A stretch of 64,000 bases of DNA from Syntrophorhabdaceae bacterium (GCA_028698615.1 JAQVWF010000007.1:25946-89945), one strand, 5' to 3'; counted from the stretch's first letter, positions 44,540 through 53,522 are shown. Notes: a model not told the origin generated them from the letters alone. Translations and numbers: made by a program.

Positions 44540-45336
44540 TGGGTCACCCCGCATTCTTTGTCCTGGGCGCCCAGATATGCCTCGATGACCTGAGGATTTG
44601 CACAGATGGCCGAAGGCGAACCCTCCGCCAGTTTCTTTCCGAAATCGAGGACGATGATGTCGTCGGCGATATTCATGACCAGTTTCATGTTGTGCTCCAC
44701 GATGAGGACGGTGATGCCCTGTTGCTTGATCATCATGAGAAGTTTTATGAACTCTTCCACCTCGGTGTCGTTGAGTCCCGATGCGGGTTCGTCGAGAAGA
44801 AGCAGTTTTGGACCGGTCATGAGCGCCCGGGCAAGTTCCAGAAGGCGCTGGTTGCCAAAGGACAGGGCGGCAGGCATGGCTGAAGCCTCCTTTTCAAGAC
44901 CGACCAGCTTCAAGAGATCCATGGCTTTCTGTGTTGCTTCCTTCTCCTGTTTCTTTATCCGCTTTCGCAGAAAGATGGTCCCGAGGAGTGTTGGCTTAAG
45001 GTGCATGTGCGCCCCGAGGAGGACGTTGTCGAGAACGGTGGCGTTATTGATGGTGAAAAGCCGGATGAGCTGGAATGTGCGAGACATGCCGAGGGACGCG
45101 ATCTGGTCGGTCCTTGATCCGACGACATTGCGGTCCTCGAAGAGTATGGAGCCCTTCGTGGGGGGGTTGAGCCCGCTGACGGCATTGAGCAAAGTGGTCT
45201 TACCGGCGCCGTTGGGGCCGATGAGCGCCTTGATCTCGCCCGCTCTAACGGCGAAGCTCACGTCATCGAGGGCCCTGACGCCGTCGAAGGTCTTTGTCAC
45301 TCCGCTGATAGTCAATATGTTCCGGTTCTGTTCCAT
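44536..45336 (-). CDS. livG: ABC transporter ATPase, LivG family
   Basis: The 266-residue partner ATPase of LivF. It has Walker A 'LIGPNGAGKTTLLNAVSGL', the LivG-specific insertion 'GMSRTFQLIRLF', signature 'LSFGNQRLLELARALM', Walker B 'LLLLDEPASGLND' and H-loop 'IVEHNMKLVM'. The C-terminal 'EAYLG' motif is typical of LivG. It starts one base before the livM stop and overlaps livF by 4 bp, so the permease and ATPase genes are tightly coupled. Confidence 0.93.
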   Translation of the reverse strand: MEQNRNILTISGVTKTFDGVRALDDVSFAVRAGEIKALIGPNGAGKTTLLNAVSGLNPPTKGSILFEDRNVVGSRTDQIASLGMSRTFQLIRLFTINNATVLDNVLLGAHMHLKPTLLGTIFLRKRIKKQEKEATQKAMDLLKLVGLEKEASAMPAALSFGNQRLLELARALMTGPKLLLLDEPASGLNDTEVEEFIKLLMMIKQQGITVLIVEHNMKLVMNIADDIIVLDFGKKLAEGSPSAICANPQVIEAYLGAQDKECGVTQ

Positions 45337-46290
45337 TTATCTACCCATCCGTGGAATGATCTTGTTCCGGAGGGCCGTGAATATTCCAAAGAGGCCCTTG
45401 GGAAAGAAGACGAGTACTACGATGAGGATGATCCCGTTAATGAGGAGTTCATAATCCTGCAAAGCATAGGTGATTTCGGGCAGCAATTTTAGGAAGAGGG
45501 CACCCAGCGCGGGGCCGAATATCGTTCCGACGCCGCCAAGAAAAAGCATGACGAGCAGGTTTATGGAGGTGAGTATGCCGAAGTCGTCGGGGGCTATGAA
45601 CCCCATGTAGTGCGCGAAAAGAGATCCCGCTATCGACGCGTAAACCGCGGCCAGCATGTAGGCGCGTGTTTTGTACTTTGCGCAGTCTACGCCAAAGGAG
45701 CGCGCGGCCTCCTCATCGGAATGGATGGCGACAAGGGCGCGCCCGAAGGGAGACCGGACCACGGCTATGCTGCTCGCGATGACGAGGACCACGACGGCCC
45801 AGACGAAATAGTAATAGTGAAGATGATCAAGGAGCGAAAAACCGAAGATGGTGAAAGGTGGTATATCGCGAAGGCCCGAGGCTCCGCCCGTCAACCCTTC
45901 GAATCCGATGATAAGGGTGATGACGATCTCGTTAAAGGCAAGGGTTGCCATCGCCAGATAATATTCTTTCAGCGCGAGCACGGGGCGCCCCGTCAGGAAC
46001 GCGAGCGTTGCGCTGAAGACTATGCCTACTCCCATGGCGGCAGCGGGCGAGAAACCGTATTTCGCCGTGAGGATCCCCGACGTGTAAGCGCCGACGGCGA
46101 AGAAGGCCGCGTGGCCCACCGATATCTGCCCCGTATATCCCATGAGGAGGTCAAGGCCGACGGCGAGAATGATGTAGATCCCCGCGAAAATGAGAAGCCC
46201 GCTCTTATAGGGCGATGACTCTCCGATGAGGGGATAGACAACTATGACAGCGAGGAGTATCAACCACCAGTGACGTTTCAACGCGTTCAT
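45337..46290 (-). CDS. livM: ABC transporter permease, LivM family
   Basis: A 317-residue inner-membrane permease with about 9-10 helices. It shows the LivM markers 'AVGLDLLMGYTGQISVGHAA', 'LAMATLAFNEIVITLI', 'TGGASGLRDIP' and the ATPase-contact region 'FGRALVAIHSDEEAARSFGV', then 'FLGGVGTIFGPALGALFL'. It pairs with LivH to form the channel. It lies 9 bp after livH and directly abuts livG. Confidence 0.93.
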   Translation of the reverse strand: MNALKRHWWLILLAVIVVYPLIGESSPYKSGLLIFAGIYIILAVGLDLLMGYTGQISVGHAAFFAVGAYTSGILTAKYGFSPAAAMGVGIVFSATLAFLTGRPVLALKEYYLAMATLAFNEIVITLIIGFEGLTGGASGLRDIPPFTIFGFSLLDHLHYYYFVWAVVVLVIASSIAVVRSPFGRALVAIHSDEEAARSFGVDCAKYKTRAYMLAAVYASIAGSLFAHYMGFIAPDDFGILTSINLLVMLFLGGVGTIFGPALGALFLKLLPEITYALQDYELLINGIILIVVLVFFPKGLFGIFTALRNKIIPRMGR

Positions 46291-46299
46291 CGTACCTTC

Positions 46300-47166
46300 C
46301 TAGGACCTGCTGAAGAGGCCGTTGGGCCTTAACACCAGCACCGCGATCAGCAGGCCAAAAACAATGGTGTCGGAAAATTTTGACGATATCAGGCCTATGG
46401 TGTATGACTCCACAAGGCCGAGGAGCAGCCCCGCTATGACGGACCCTACGATGCTCCCCAGGCCGCCTATGGACATGGCGATGAAGCCCTTTACCATGGG
46501 CATGATCCCGCTCGTATACTGTACAAACAGCAAGGGGGCGACGGCCATTCCGGCCAGGGCCCCGATACCGGAACCCCATGCCCAGGCGAAGAGGGTGGTC
46601 TTCTGGGTGTTGATGCCCATGAGGCTCGCGCCGTAGGGGTTCTCGGCGCAGGCGCGCATGGCTATGCCCGCCGGGGTCTTCTCAAAGAAGAACCATATGA
46701 GGAAGAGGACGACCGCCGTTATTCCGACGATCCAGAGTATCTGTATCTGGAGGGCGGCACCGAGTATCTGGATCGGTTCTCCCCGGGAAAATGGGGGGAG
46801 GATATGTGATTCCCTCCCCCAGATAAGCAATGCCAGGCCCCGAAGGGCAAGGGATATTGCGATGGTCATGACGATGAGGGCGCCCACGGAGGCATTTTTC
46901 ATCGGCCGGATGAGGACCTGCTGGATAAGTGCCCCCAGGACCATTGCTATTATGATGGAGAGGAAAAACGCCAGGGGGACCGGGACCCCTTTTGAAACCA
47001 AGGTCGTCATCGTAAGCGCCCCGAAGACGAAGAACTCGCCCTGGGCAAAGCAGATGAGCTGGGACACCTTGTAAACGATGACGAGGCTCACCGCTATCAG
47101 CGCGTAGACACTGCCGACCGTTATGCCGCTGAACAGGAACTGGATGAGATAGGATATATCGCTCAC
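46300..47166 (-). CDS. livH: ABC transporter permease, LivH family
   Basis: A 288-residue inner-membrane permease. Marks are 'GITVGSVYALIAVSLVIVYK', 'FAQGEFFVFGAL', the EAA-like loop 'IAMRACAENPYGASLMGINT' and 'KGFIAMSIGGLGSIVGSVIA'. The strongly hydrophobic profile gives about eight helices. It begins 38 bp after livK and is the first permease gene of the operon. Confidence 0.93.
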   Translation of the reverse strand: MSDISYLIQFLFSGITVGSVYALIAVSLVIVYKVSQLICFAQGEFFVFGALTMTTLVSKGVPVPLAFFLSIIIAMVLGALIQQVLIRPMKNASVGALIVMTIAISLALRGLALLIWGRESHILPPFSRGEPIQILGAALQIQILWIVGITAVVLFLIWFFFEKTPAGIAMRACAENPYGASLMGINTQKTTLFAWAWGSGIGALAGMAVAPLLFVQYTSGIMPMVKGFIAMSIGGLGSIVGSVIAGLLLGLVESYTIGLISSKFSDTIVFGLLIAVLVLRPNGLFSRS

Positions 47167-47204
47167 AAGTTTCTCCTTACCGGTCTAGGTTCCCTCAGGT
47201 TCAT

Positions 47205-48350
47205 TTACCTGGGAACTTCCCATTTTCCGGCCTTGACGGTTAGAAGGATCATATCGTCCGGCCTGGTGCCGTGATGGTCTTTGGGCGTGAATGTGTAAAT
47301 GCCCTGCATTGCGGTAAAGTTCTTGATGCTTTCGATGGCGTCGCGCAGCTTTACAGGATCGGCTTTACCGCTGGCGCGCAGCCCCTCGGCGATGAGATCG
47401 ATGGCGTCGGCAAGCTCGGCGGAAAAGTAATTTGCCGGTTCCTTATACTTTGCGATGTGTCTCTTGTTGAACTCCACGATGACCTTCTTCGTAGGGTCGC
47501 TGTCGGGCAGTGCCTCGGGTTTCATGACCTTCCCGGAGGGGACAAGCATTTCGGTACGCACGTTGGAGACAAGCTTCAGGAACCCCGGGTTCGCGTTGCC
47601 GTGGGAGACGAGCAGAGGGATCTTGAAACTGAGCTGATCCATGTTCCTGCCTATGAGTGCCGCCGGCTCGCCGGTGACGAAGGCAAATATGGCCTGCGGG
47701 TTCATATTGCGTATCTTGGCAAGCTGCGCCGTGACGTCCGCAGCCTTGACATCGAACCTTTCTTCACCCACGATCGTGATACCGTAGTCTGCGGCATATT
47801 TCCGCGCCGCCGTCCCGCCGATCTCGCCGAGAGGGCCTATGGGCATGAGGAGCGCCAGCTTTTTGATACCTTTCCTCTTGAACACCTTGTACGCCGTGAT
47901 GACGGCGAAGTCGGTCTTGTGGGATGTGTTGAAGAGATAGGGATCCTTGCTGGTGTCCACTGCATAGCCGGAATTGATGATTGTGGGTATCTTGTAGCGG
48001 TTAGCCATGGATGCCACCGCACCGGAGAGCGGAACGGAAGCGGTCCCCGCCATGGCGACGACCCGATCCTTGGATATGAGCCTCTGGGCCACCTTCGATG
48101 CCTGCTCGGGAGAAGAATTGTCATCGTAGGATATGAGCACCAGTTGCTGGCCGTTCACGCCGCCGGCCTCGTTGATCATTTCAACCTTGAGTTCCGCAGC
48201 CTTTTTCTTGTATTCCCCGAGCCATGACAGGTAGCCCGTCAGGGAAAAGATGCCGCCTATCTTGATAGGCTCCTTGGCCGATGCGGGACCGGCAACGACG
48301 AAGGAAACAAAGACCATAAGAACGAGACACGACAACAATAACTTTTTCAT
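47205..48350 (-). CDS. livK: periplasmic substrate-binding protein, LivK family
   Basis: A 381-residue periplasmic binding protein that delivers the substrate to LivHM. Signal peptide 'MKKLLLSCLVLMVFVSFVVA' ends near 'GPASA'. The type I fold is seen in 'IKIGGIFSLTGYLSWLGEYK', 'AGGVNGQQLVLISYDDNSSP' and 'MAGTASVPLSGAVASMANRY'. Family members bind branched-chain amino acids, amides, or aromatic and aliphatic acids; ligand residues cannot be assigned by eye. ATG 48350 follows AAGGGGGTAGCGA. The gene is first in the operon and lies about 40 bp downstream of a near-perfect sigma-54 promoter. Confidence 0.92.
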   Translation of the reverse strand: MKKLLLSCLVLMVFVSFVVAGPASAKEPIKIGGIFSLTGYLSWLGEYKKKAAELKVEMINEAGGVNGQQLVLISYDDNSSPEQASKVAQRLISKDRVVAMAGTASVPLSGAVASMANRYKIPTIINSGYAVDTSKDPYLFNTSHKTDFAVITAYKVFKRKGIKKLALLMPIGPLGEIGGTAARKYAADYGITIVGEERFDVKAADVTAQLAKIRNMNPQAIFAFVTGEPAALIGRNMDQLSFKIPLLVSHGNANPGFLKLVSNVRTEMLVPSGKVMKPEALPDSDPTKKVIVEFNKRHIAKYKEPANYFSAELADAIDLIAEGLRASGKADPVKLRDAIESIKNFTAMQGIYTFTPKDHHGTRPDDMILLTVKAGKWEVPR

Positions 48351-48391
48351 TCGCTACCCCCTTGAGTGGTTTATTGACATAAATGACATTG

Positions 48392-48407
48392 TGCAAGTCA
48401 GATGCCA
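48392..48407 (-). promoter_or_regulatory. sigma-54 (-24/-12) promoter of the livKHMGF-ligase operon
   Basis: On the minus strand the sequence is TGGCATCTGACTTGCA. The GG and GC doublets have exactly the spacing of the TGGCAC-N5-TTGCA consensus, with one mismatch in TGGCAC. The expected start is about 12 bp downstream, leaving a leader of about 30 nt to livK. The gene for a sigma-54 activator lies 150-200 bp upstream on the same strand. Confidence 0.85.
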
Positions 48408-48552
48408 GCGCAAATAATTGAGTTATTTCAGCCTTATAGGAAGCCGATAGACTCCCATAAGCGTGCAAACCGCTCACGGCATGTCACATTTGACAGGGGA
48501 ATCCGGGGAAGAAGTCTATTTTACTCAATGATGTTATACTGGTGAGAGGGTG

Positions 48553-50064
48553 TCAGGAATGACTGTCACTTTTGAATTGCCTGAGGCGTCTCGCAAGGGT
48601 CGAGAGGCTGATACCTAGCTTATGGGCTGCCTCTTCGTTGGATTGTGACTTGTTGAGGGCCGTCTTGATCAGCTTTATCTCAAGCTCTTTCAGCGCCACG
48701 TCAAGAGACCTCAGTTCGTGCATCTCATCAAGGTCACCCTGTTCCGACCCGACAAATCTCTTCGGAAGGTGCTCGAGCGTCACCAGGTCTTCATTGGCGA
48801 GCACAACAAGTTGTTCCACCAGGTTCGCCAGTTCGCGGACATTGCCGGGCCACCTGTAGGCGCTCAATCGTTCAACAACCTCCTGGGTCAGCCGCACCTT
48901 GAGGTTGTATCTATTGTTGAACTCATTGAGATAATGCTTGATCAGGAAGGGTATCTCTTCCCGGCGGTCCCTGAGGGAGGGTATATAAACGGGGACGACG
49001 TTGAGTCGGTAATAGAGGTCTTCCCTGAAATTACCGGTCTTCAGCATTTTTTCCACGTCCCTGTTGGTCGCCGCGATGATCCTCGCATCCACCTTCTTGG
49101 GTTTTGTACCCCCCACACGCGTCACCTCCTGGTCCTGGATGACGGAAAGGAGCTTTACCTGCAGCCGAAGAGGAAGATCCCCGATCTCGTCGAGGAAAAG
49201 GGTGCCTTTGTCGGCGATCTCGAAGTATCCCGCCTTGCCGTCTTTCCTGGCGCCCGTGAAGGCGCCGGCCTCATAGCCAAAGAGCTCCGATTCCAGCAGT
49301 TCGGCGGGTATGGCGCCGCAGTTGATCTTTACAAAGGTGCCCGCGTCCATCCTTGGTGATGCCTCGTGGATGAGGCGAGCCACCAGGTCCTTGCCCACGC
49401 CGGACTCCCCCAGGATCAACACCGTCGTGTCGATCCGGGCTATTCGGTAAGCGGTCTCAATGACCTGCTTCATCTGTTTGCTGTGGGCCACAAAGGCTGA
49501 AGGGGTCTTCTGCATCCGTCTTGCCTCATGAAGCTCAAGAAGATATTTCGACACGAGCTTCTGTGACTGCTCATGTTTCTCTTTGAGGTGGTTCAACTCG
49601 GTGATGTCCCGCAGATTGCAGTAGACCTTCGAGATACTGCCATCCTTGTCGAAGACGGGCATGCCCGTGCTGAGGACCTGTCTTCCGGCGATGGTGTTGA
49701 TGAGCACCGTCTGGGTTTTGCCCGTCTCCAGAACCTTGATTGTCGCCCCGGTGTCGGAGATACCCTCTTTGACAAGTTCTTCTATCTTGCGGCCGATGAC
49801 GTCGGCGTTCTTGATGCCCATGATTCTCTCGAATGCGGGATTGAGAAGGAGGAGCCGGCTCTCGCCGTCGGCAATCGCCATGGCGTCGTAGGAATTCTCG
49901 ATCATCGCGAGGAGGTCGTTATTACGCTCCTCAAGTTCGCGGATCCTCTGTTCAAGCTTATCTGTCTTTTTCATCTTTCCGGCGGCACCGATGTCTGCGA
50001 CTGCACCCGCAACGGCACCCTGTTTTTGGTTTGCAAATCTTGTACCGGGCTTCTTCGTGATCAT
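48553..50064 (-). CDS. sigma-54-dependent transcriptional activator with PAS domain
   Basis: About 503 residues. A PAS domain (about 60-170, 'AMIENSYDAMAIADGESRLL', 'VFDKDGSISKVYCNLRDITE') senses the signal. The central AAA+ domain has Walker A 'LILGESGVGKDLVARLIHEA', the sigma-54 contact loop 'AGAFTGARKDGK', Walker B 'GTLFLDEIGDLP' and 'RWPGNVRELANLVEQLVV'. The C-terminal Fis-type HTH is 'EEAAHKLGISLSTLARRLRQ'. It hydrolyses ATP to open sigma-54 promoters. No receiver domain is present, so it responds to a ligand directly. Start candidates are ATG 50064 (GGAG upstream), ATG 49974 and ATG 50202. Its likely target is the -24/-12 site before livK. Confidence 0.9.
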   Translation of the reverse strand: MITKKPGTRFANQKQGAVAGAVADIGAAGKMKKTDKLEQRIRELEERNNDLLAMIENSYDAMAIADGESRLLLLNPAFERIMGIKNADVIGRKIEELVKEGISDTGATIKVLETGKTQTVLINTIAGRQVLSTGMPVFDKDGSISKVYCNLRDITELNHLKEKHEQSQKLVSKYLLELHEARRMQKTPSAFVAHSKQMKQVIETAYRIARIDTTVLILGESGVGKDLVARLIHEASPRMDAGTFVKINCGAIPAELLESELFGYEAGAFTGARKDGKAGYFEIADKGTLFLDEIGDLPLRLQVKLLSVIQDQEVTRVGGTKPKKVDARIIAATNRDVEKMLKTGNFREDLYYRLNVVPVYIPSLRDRREEIPFLIKHYLNEFNNRYNLKVRLTQEVVERLSAYRWPGNVRELANLVEQLVVLANEDLVTLEHLPKRFVGSEQGDLDEMHELRSLDVALKELEIKLIKTALNKSQSNEEAAHKLGISLSTLARRLRQFKSDSHS

Positions 50065-50373
50065 TGCACTCCACGCACAGGCAAACTGCGGGGACCCTTC
50101 CGTTCGCGGCCGAAGCATGTGAACGCTGAGGATACCTGAGCCTAGACATTCTACCACCGGCCGGAGAAAAATCAACACATCCTTTCCCGCGTCCTCAACC
50201 ATGTAACGTGATGGTCACCATCGGAGGTGAGCCGCAGCCCCTGTCGCGCGACGCTCCCAATGTATGATTGCAGGGCCTGGCCCCATCAAAAAAGTTGCAG
50301 TATCGCCGGATAGCTATTACTATGATCGCAGGCGGGGCGTGAGAGATCTCGCGTTTGCGGAGGGAAGGTTAGG

Positions 50374-50586
50374 ATGAACGGAACAAAACGATCAGACATA
50401 AGACCGGGAATGAGAGTATCCATCGTCCTTAAAAAGGACCAGCGCACGGGGGTGCGTACGACGGGGGTTGTAAAGGATATTTTGACGAAGTCCCCCGACC
50501 ACACTCACGGGATCAAGGTGCGTCTCGAAAGCGGGGAAGTGGGACGGGTAAAAGATATTTTAGGAACCTGTGCTCGTAACACCTGA
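50374..50586 (+). CDS. YwbE-family small protein
   Basis: A 70-residue basic protein with the YwbE pattern 'RSDIRPGMRVSIVLKKDQRT', 'GVVKDILTKSPDHTHGIKVR' and 'GEVGRVKDIL'. It looks like a small SH3-like beta barrel; family members are conserved in many bacteria but have no assigned function. GGAGGGAAGG precedes the ATG at a good distance. Its 3' end overlaps the end of the convergent K+ channel gene by 27 bp. Confidence 0.75.
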   Translation: MNGTKRSDIRPGMRVSIVLKKDQRTGVRTTGVVKDILTKSPDHTHGIKVRLESGEVGRVKDILGTCARNT

Positions 50587-51603
50587 TATGTGCTCGGCAA
50601 GGAGCTCCTTCTCTTCCGGTGTGGCGATCACGATTATGCTCATGCCCTGTTCCACGATTGTGTCCGGACTGGGGTTGTAGATCCACTCCCCCGTTGTTTT
50701 CCGGGCAGAGATGAGCATGATGTTGCCGATTGCCTTGAAGTCTATCTCACTTACGGGTCTGCCCACATAGGGTGATTCGGGAGAAAACTTTATCTCCTCG
50801 ACGCGCATCGGCGAATACTTGTCGCGAAGCATCATATCAAGGAAGGACGTTACATGCGGGCGTATCATCTCAGAGGCCATCCTGAGGCCTCCGATGAAAT
50901 TGAGCGCCACAACCGAGTCGGCGCCGGCCCTTTTTATCTTATCAATGTTCTTGGCATCGTTGCACCGGGCGACGATCCTTAAGGAAGGGTTGAGCTGCCG
51001 GGCTGTGATGGAAATAACGATATTGTCGTTGTCGGAGTTCGTCGTTGCGAAGAGGCCCTGCGCTTGCTCTATCATGGCGCGATTGAGCACCTCGTTCTCC
51101 GTGGCGTCACCGATAACCAGATCCGCATTTATATTGTTGACCTTGAAAACATCGAGCTTGCCCCCATCGCTGTCAATGGCAACAAAGGGCCTTTTGGTCA
51201 AAAAGAGTTCCTGCACAACGTACAGGCCCACCATTCCAATTCCACAAACGATATAGTGGTCTTTCATCTTTGAGATACGCTTATCCATTCTCCTTCTCCT
51301 GAAAACCTTTCTCAACTCCCCTTCGATTATATAGGCTGCGAGAGTTGTGAAGAGGTAGGCGACCGTACCGGCCCCGATGAAAACGTAAACGATTGTGAAG
51401 AGCTTTCCCAGCGGCTTGTTGTCAAGGCCGATGACATCGCCGTACCCGATGGTGGTGATGGTGATGGCCGTCATGTACAGGGCATCGAGAAAGCTCTTTT
51501 CGGAACCGCCGATGATCTTGAACCCCGCCGTACCGATCAAGATGACGGCAATGATCATAAGTATGATATTGCGGAGCCTCTTCGGTATAGCTTGTAAAAG
51601 CAT
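50560..51603 (-). CDS. two-TM potassium channel with RCK domains
   Basis: A 347-residue inner-membrane channel. Two helices (about 13-31 and 69-90) flank the pore with selectivity filter 'TIGYGD' at 51-56. A basic linker leads to an RCK N-domain with Rossmann motif 'VCGIGMVG' near 119-126 and a TrkA-C-type domain at about 260-340. This is the MthK/Kch layout: K+ flux gated by ligand binding to the RCK ring. The C-terminus overlaps the ywbE-like gene on the other strand. No neighbouring K+ uptake genes are visible. Confidence 0.9.
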   Translation of the reverse strand: MLLQAIPKRLRNIILMIIAVILIGTAGFKIIGGSEKSFLDALYMTAITITTIGYGDVIGLDNKPLGKLFTIVYVFIGAGTVAYLFTTLAAYIIEGELRKVFRRRRMDKRISKMKDHYIVCGIGMVGLYVVQELFLTKRPFVAIDSDGGKLDVFKVNNINADLVIGDATENEVLNRAMIEQAQGLFATTNSDNDNIVISITARQLNPSLRIVARCNDAKNIDKIKRAGADSVVALNFIGGLRMASEMIRPHVTSFLDMMLRDKYSPMRVEEIKFSPESPYVGRPVSEIDFKAIGNIMLISARKTTGEWIYNPSPDTIVEQGMSIIVIATPEEKELLAEHISGVTSTGS

Positions 51604-51925
51604 GGCATATTATAGCATGGGTAACGGATAATGGGGACCAAAAACAGGGCAATCAAGAATTGGGGCCGCGTTGAATGGCTTGAGATGCTCGAATGGCCTG
51701 GGCGTCATTTGAAGAATATCATCCTGGGGGATCAGCAAGGCGAGGGTTGTTCCTTGAGCCTGATGCCGGGAGAGTCCGAAAATGATCTCGTATGATTGTT
51801 CAAGAGTGTCCAGCCTGGGCGCCCCGACCGCAAGGATAGCAGAAGGGGTGTGACGTGTCTGAATGTAGTCTGTTTTACAGTAGAATGAATGAGGTTTATT
51901 CCACGGTGGAGCCTTGGACTGACAT
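51604..51925. other. intergenic region
   Basis: I see no supported gene. The region includes one copy (51782-51810) of a direct repeat that recurs at 53712-53755. Confidence 0.4.
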
Positions 51926-51944
51926 ATACCATGTATGGTATTAT
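51926..51944 (+). promoter_or_regulatory. palindromic operator overlapping a -10 box
   Basis: ATACCAT-GT-ATGGTAT (51926-51941) is a perfect palindrome, and TATTAT (51939-51944) at its edge is the best -10 box for the secreted-protein gene that starts at 51986. The -35 is weak. Confidence 0.5.
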
Positions 51945-51985
51945 ACTGCATTGAACGGCAGACTCAATAAGACAAGGAGGGGCGT

Positions 51986-52663
51986 ATGAAATGGTTTTTG
52001 TTGCTGGTGTTTTCCTTGATGTCGATATCACCGGTACTGGCCCAGACGCAGGTCTTCAACAATCCCCGGGTCAACGGCTATGCAGTGGACCGCTGCCTCT
52101 ACTTCGGTTCGCAATGCAACCAGCCCGCGGCGGATGAGTTCTGCCGGCGCAATGGCTTCCAGAGGGCCCGGCGTTTCGCCTGGAACTTCATGGCACCAAC
52201 GCTCGTTCTTGGCTCCCGCCAGATCTGCAATGTCCCGGGACGTAACGGCTGCGGCGGCTTCACGCTCATCGAGTGCCAGAGCCGCGGCGGCCAGACGGGG
52301 GTCATGCCGGGAGAGCGCACTTTCAACAATCCCCGGGTCAACGGCTATGCAGTGGACCGCTGCCTCTACTTCGGTTCGCAATGCAACCAGCCCGCGGCGG
52401 ATGAGTTCTGCCGGCGCAACGGCTTCCAGAGGGCCCGGCGTTTCGCCTGGAACTTCATGGCACCAACGCTCGTTCTTGGCTCCCGCCAGATCTGCAAGGT
52501 CCCGGGGCGGGGCGGGTGCGGCGGCTTCACCCAGATCACCTGCACCGGCGGCCGCACAGGAGCCACTCCTCCACCCCCGCGGGGAGGCAAGGGACCAGGC
52601 GACCCGTGTCAGACGAGAGAGGAGTGCCGCAGCGGAATTTGCCTTCTTGGGGTGTGCAGTTGA
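51986..52663 (+). CDS. secreted Cys-rich protein with two near-identical domains
   Basis: The 225-residue protein has a signal peptide ('MKWFLLLVFSLMSISPVLAQ') after a strong AAGGAGG site. Two copies of a roughly 75-residue module follow, each starting 'FNNPRVNGYAVDRCLYFGSQ' and running through 'CNQPAADEFCRRNGFQRARR', 'FAWNFMAPTLVLGSRQIC' and 'CGGFT'. Each module has about six Cys, probably in disulfides. A Gly/Pro linker leads to a C-terminal Cys module ('GDPCQTREECRSGICLLGVC') like the short Cys motif seen in Dickkopf-type domains. The module resembles small secreted domains of unknown function. It should be periplasmic or extracellular. The exported hydrolase gene 37 bp downstream is probably in the same transcript. 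Confidence 0.75.
   Translation: MKWFLLLVFSLMSISPVLAQTQVFNNPRVNGYAVDRCLYFGSQCNQPAADEFCRRNGFQRARRFAWNFMAPTLVLGSRQICNVPGRNGCGGFTLIECQSRGGQTGVMPGERTFNNPRVNGYAVDRCLYFGSQCNQPAADEFCRRNGFQRARRFAWNFMAPTLVLGSRQICKVPGRGGCGGFTQITCTGGRTGATPPPPRGGKGPGDPCQTREECRSGICLLGVCS
52055..52530. repeat. intragenic direct duplication, 209-bp copies 267 bp apart
   Basis: 52055-52263 and 52322-52530 are nearly identical at the nucleotide level, third codon positions included; the few differences cluster at the 3' ends. This indicates a recent duplication or ongoing gene conversion. Confidence 0.9.
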
Positions 52664-52700
52664 CCGGGTATTCCCAATTGCTTGATCAACGAAGGAGGGA

Positions 52701-53522
52701 ATGAAAATGCGTATGAAAAAAGCCACTACCCTGTTTTATTCACTGCTTATTTTGCTGGCCGTTGGTATCTCCGGCGCAATGGCCCAGGGTGTACAACCAT
52801 CAGGCAGAATTATTAGCTCGGACAAGCAAGGCAATGCCATTTACCAGGTTCATGCGAATGGAATAGAGGTAGGTTACAAATTGATCGGCTCAGGTGAACC
52901 ACTCGTTATGATCATGGGGCTGGGCGGGACAATGGACCATTGGCCTCAGGAAGTGATAGAAGCGTTATCAAGGAAATATCAGTTGATAATATTGGATAAC
53001 CGGGGCATGGGATATACCAGGACCAATGAGGCAACGTTCACGTACAAACTGTTTGCCGATGATGTCATTGGCCTTCTTAACGCCCTTGGAGTAAACAGGG
53101 CCAATGTACTTGGGTATTCCATGGGGAGTACGATCACACAAAAATTGTTGCTTGAATATCCGCAACGGTTCAATAAGGCAATCATCCACGCAACCTCCAC
53201 AGATGGAAGCAGCGTTGCCGAGGTCTTGAAGGGTAAAGGAATAAATGACCCAATCATTTTGCGACAAATTGAGGCAACAGTCCATTGGAAGACTCCCATG
53301 GACAAACTGCCATTAATTACCAATCAGGTTATGCTCGTGGTTGGAACTTCGGATACCGTGGTAGGAGTTGAAAGCTCAAAGACGATAGCCTCGGCTATTC
53401 CGGGGGCATGGCTGGTCCAATTCAAAAAGGCAACACACAGCCTGATATTTGAAGCACCCACCGAATTTGCCAACATTGTCTTAACTTTTCTGAATATTAA
53501 CGAGACGGTTGAGGCGAAATAA
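52701..53522 (+). CDS. exported alpha/beta hydrolase
   Basis: A 273-residue protein with a signal peptide ('LFYSLLILLAVGISGAMAQG'). The alpha/beta hydrolase fold is clear: 'GEPLVMIMGLGGTMDHWPQE' (oxyanion region), 'LIILDNRGMGYT', nucleophile elbow 'VLGYSMGSTITQ' (Ser), acid 'LVVGTSDTVVG' (Asp) and 'KKATHSLIFEAP' (His). The triad is complete, so it is probably active; candidates are esterase, lactonase or haloperoxidase-like enzymes. It is more AT-rich than the genes around it, which hints at transfer. AAGGAGGGA precedes ATG 52701. It follows the secreted Cys-rich gene closely. Confidence 0.88.
   Translation: MKMRMKKATTLFYSLLILLAVGISGAMAQGVQPSGRIISSDKQGNAIYQVHANGIEVGYKLIGSGEPLVMIMGLGGTMDHWPQEVIEALSRKYQLIILDNRGMGYTRTNEATFTYKLFADDVIGLLNALGVNRANVLGYSMGSTITQKLLLEYPQRFNKAIIHATSTDGSSVAEVLKGKGINDPIILRQIEATVHWKTPMDKLPLITNQVMLVVGTSDTVVGVESSKTIASAIPGAWLVQFKKATHSLIFEAPTEFANIVLTFLNINETVEAK

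Noticed and set aside
43829..48350. Branched-chain amino acid importer in the strict sense
   Set aside because: Family membership alone does not fix the substrate, and the linked CoA ligase and sigma-54 control favour a carboxylate; gene symbols are kept only as family names.
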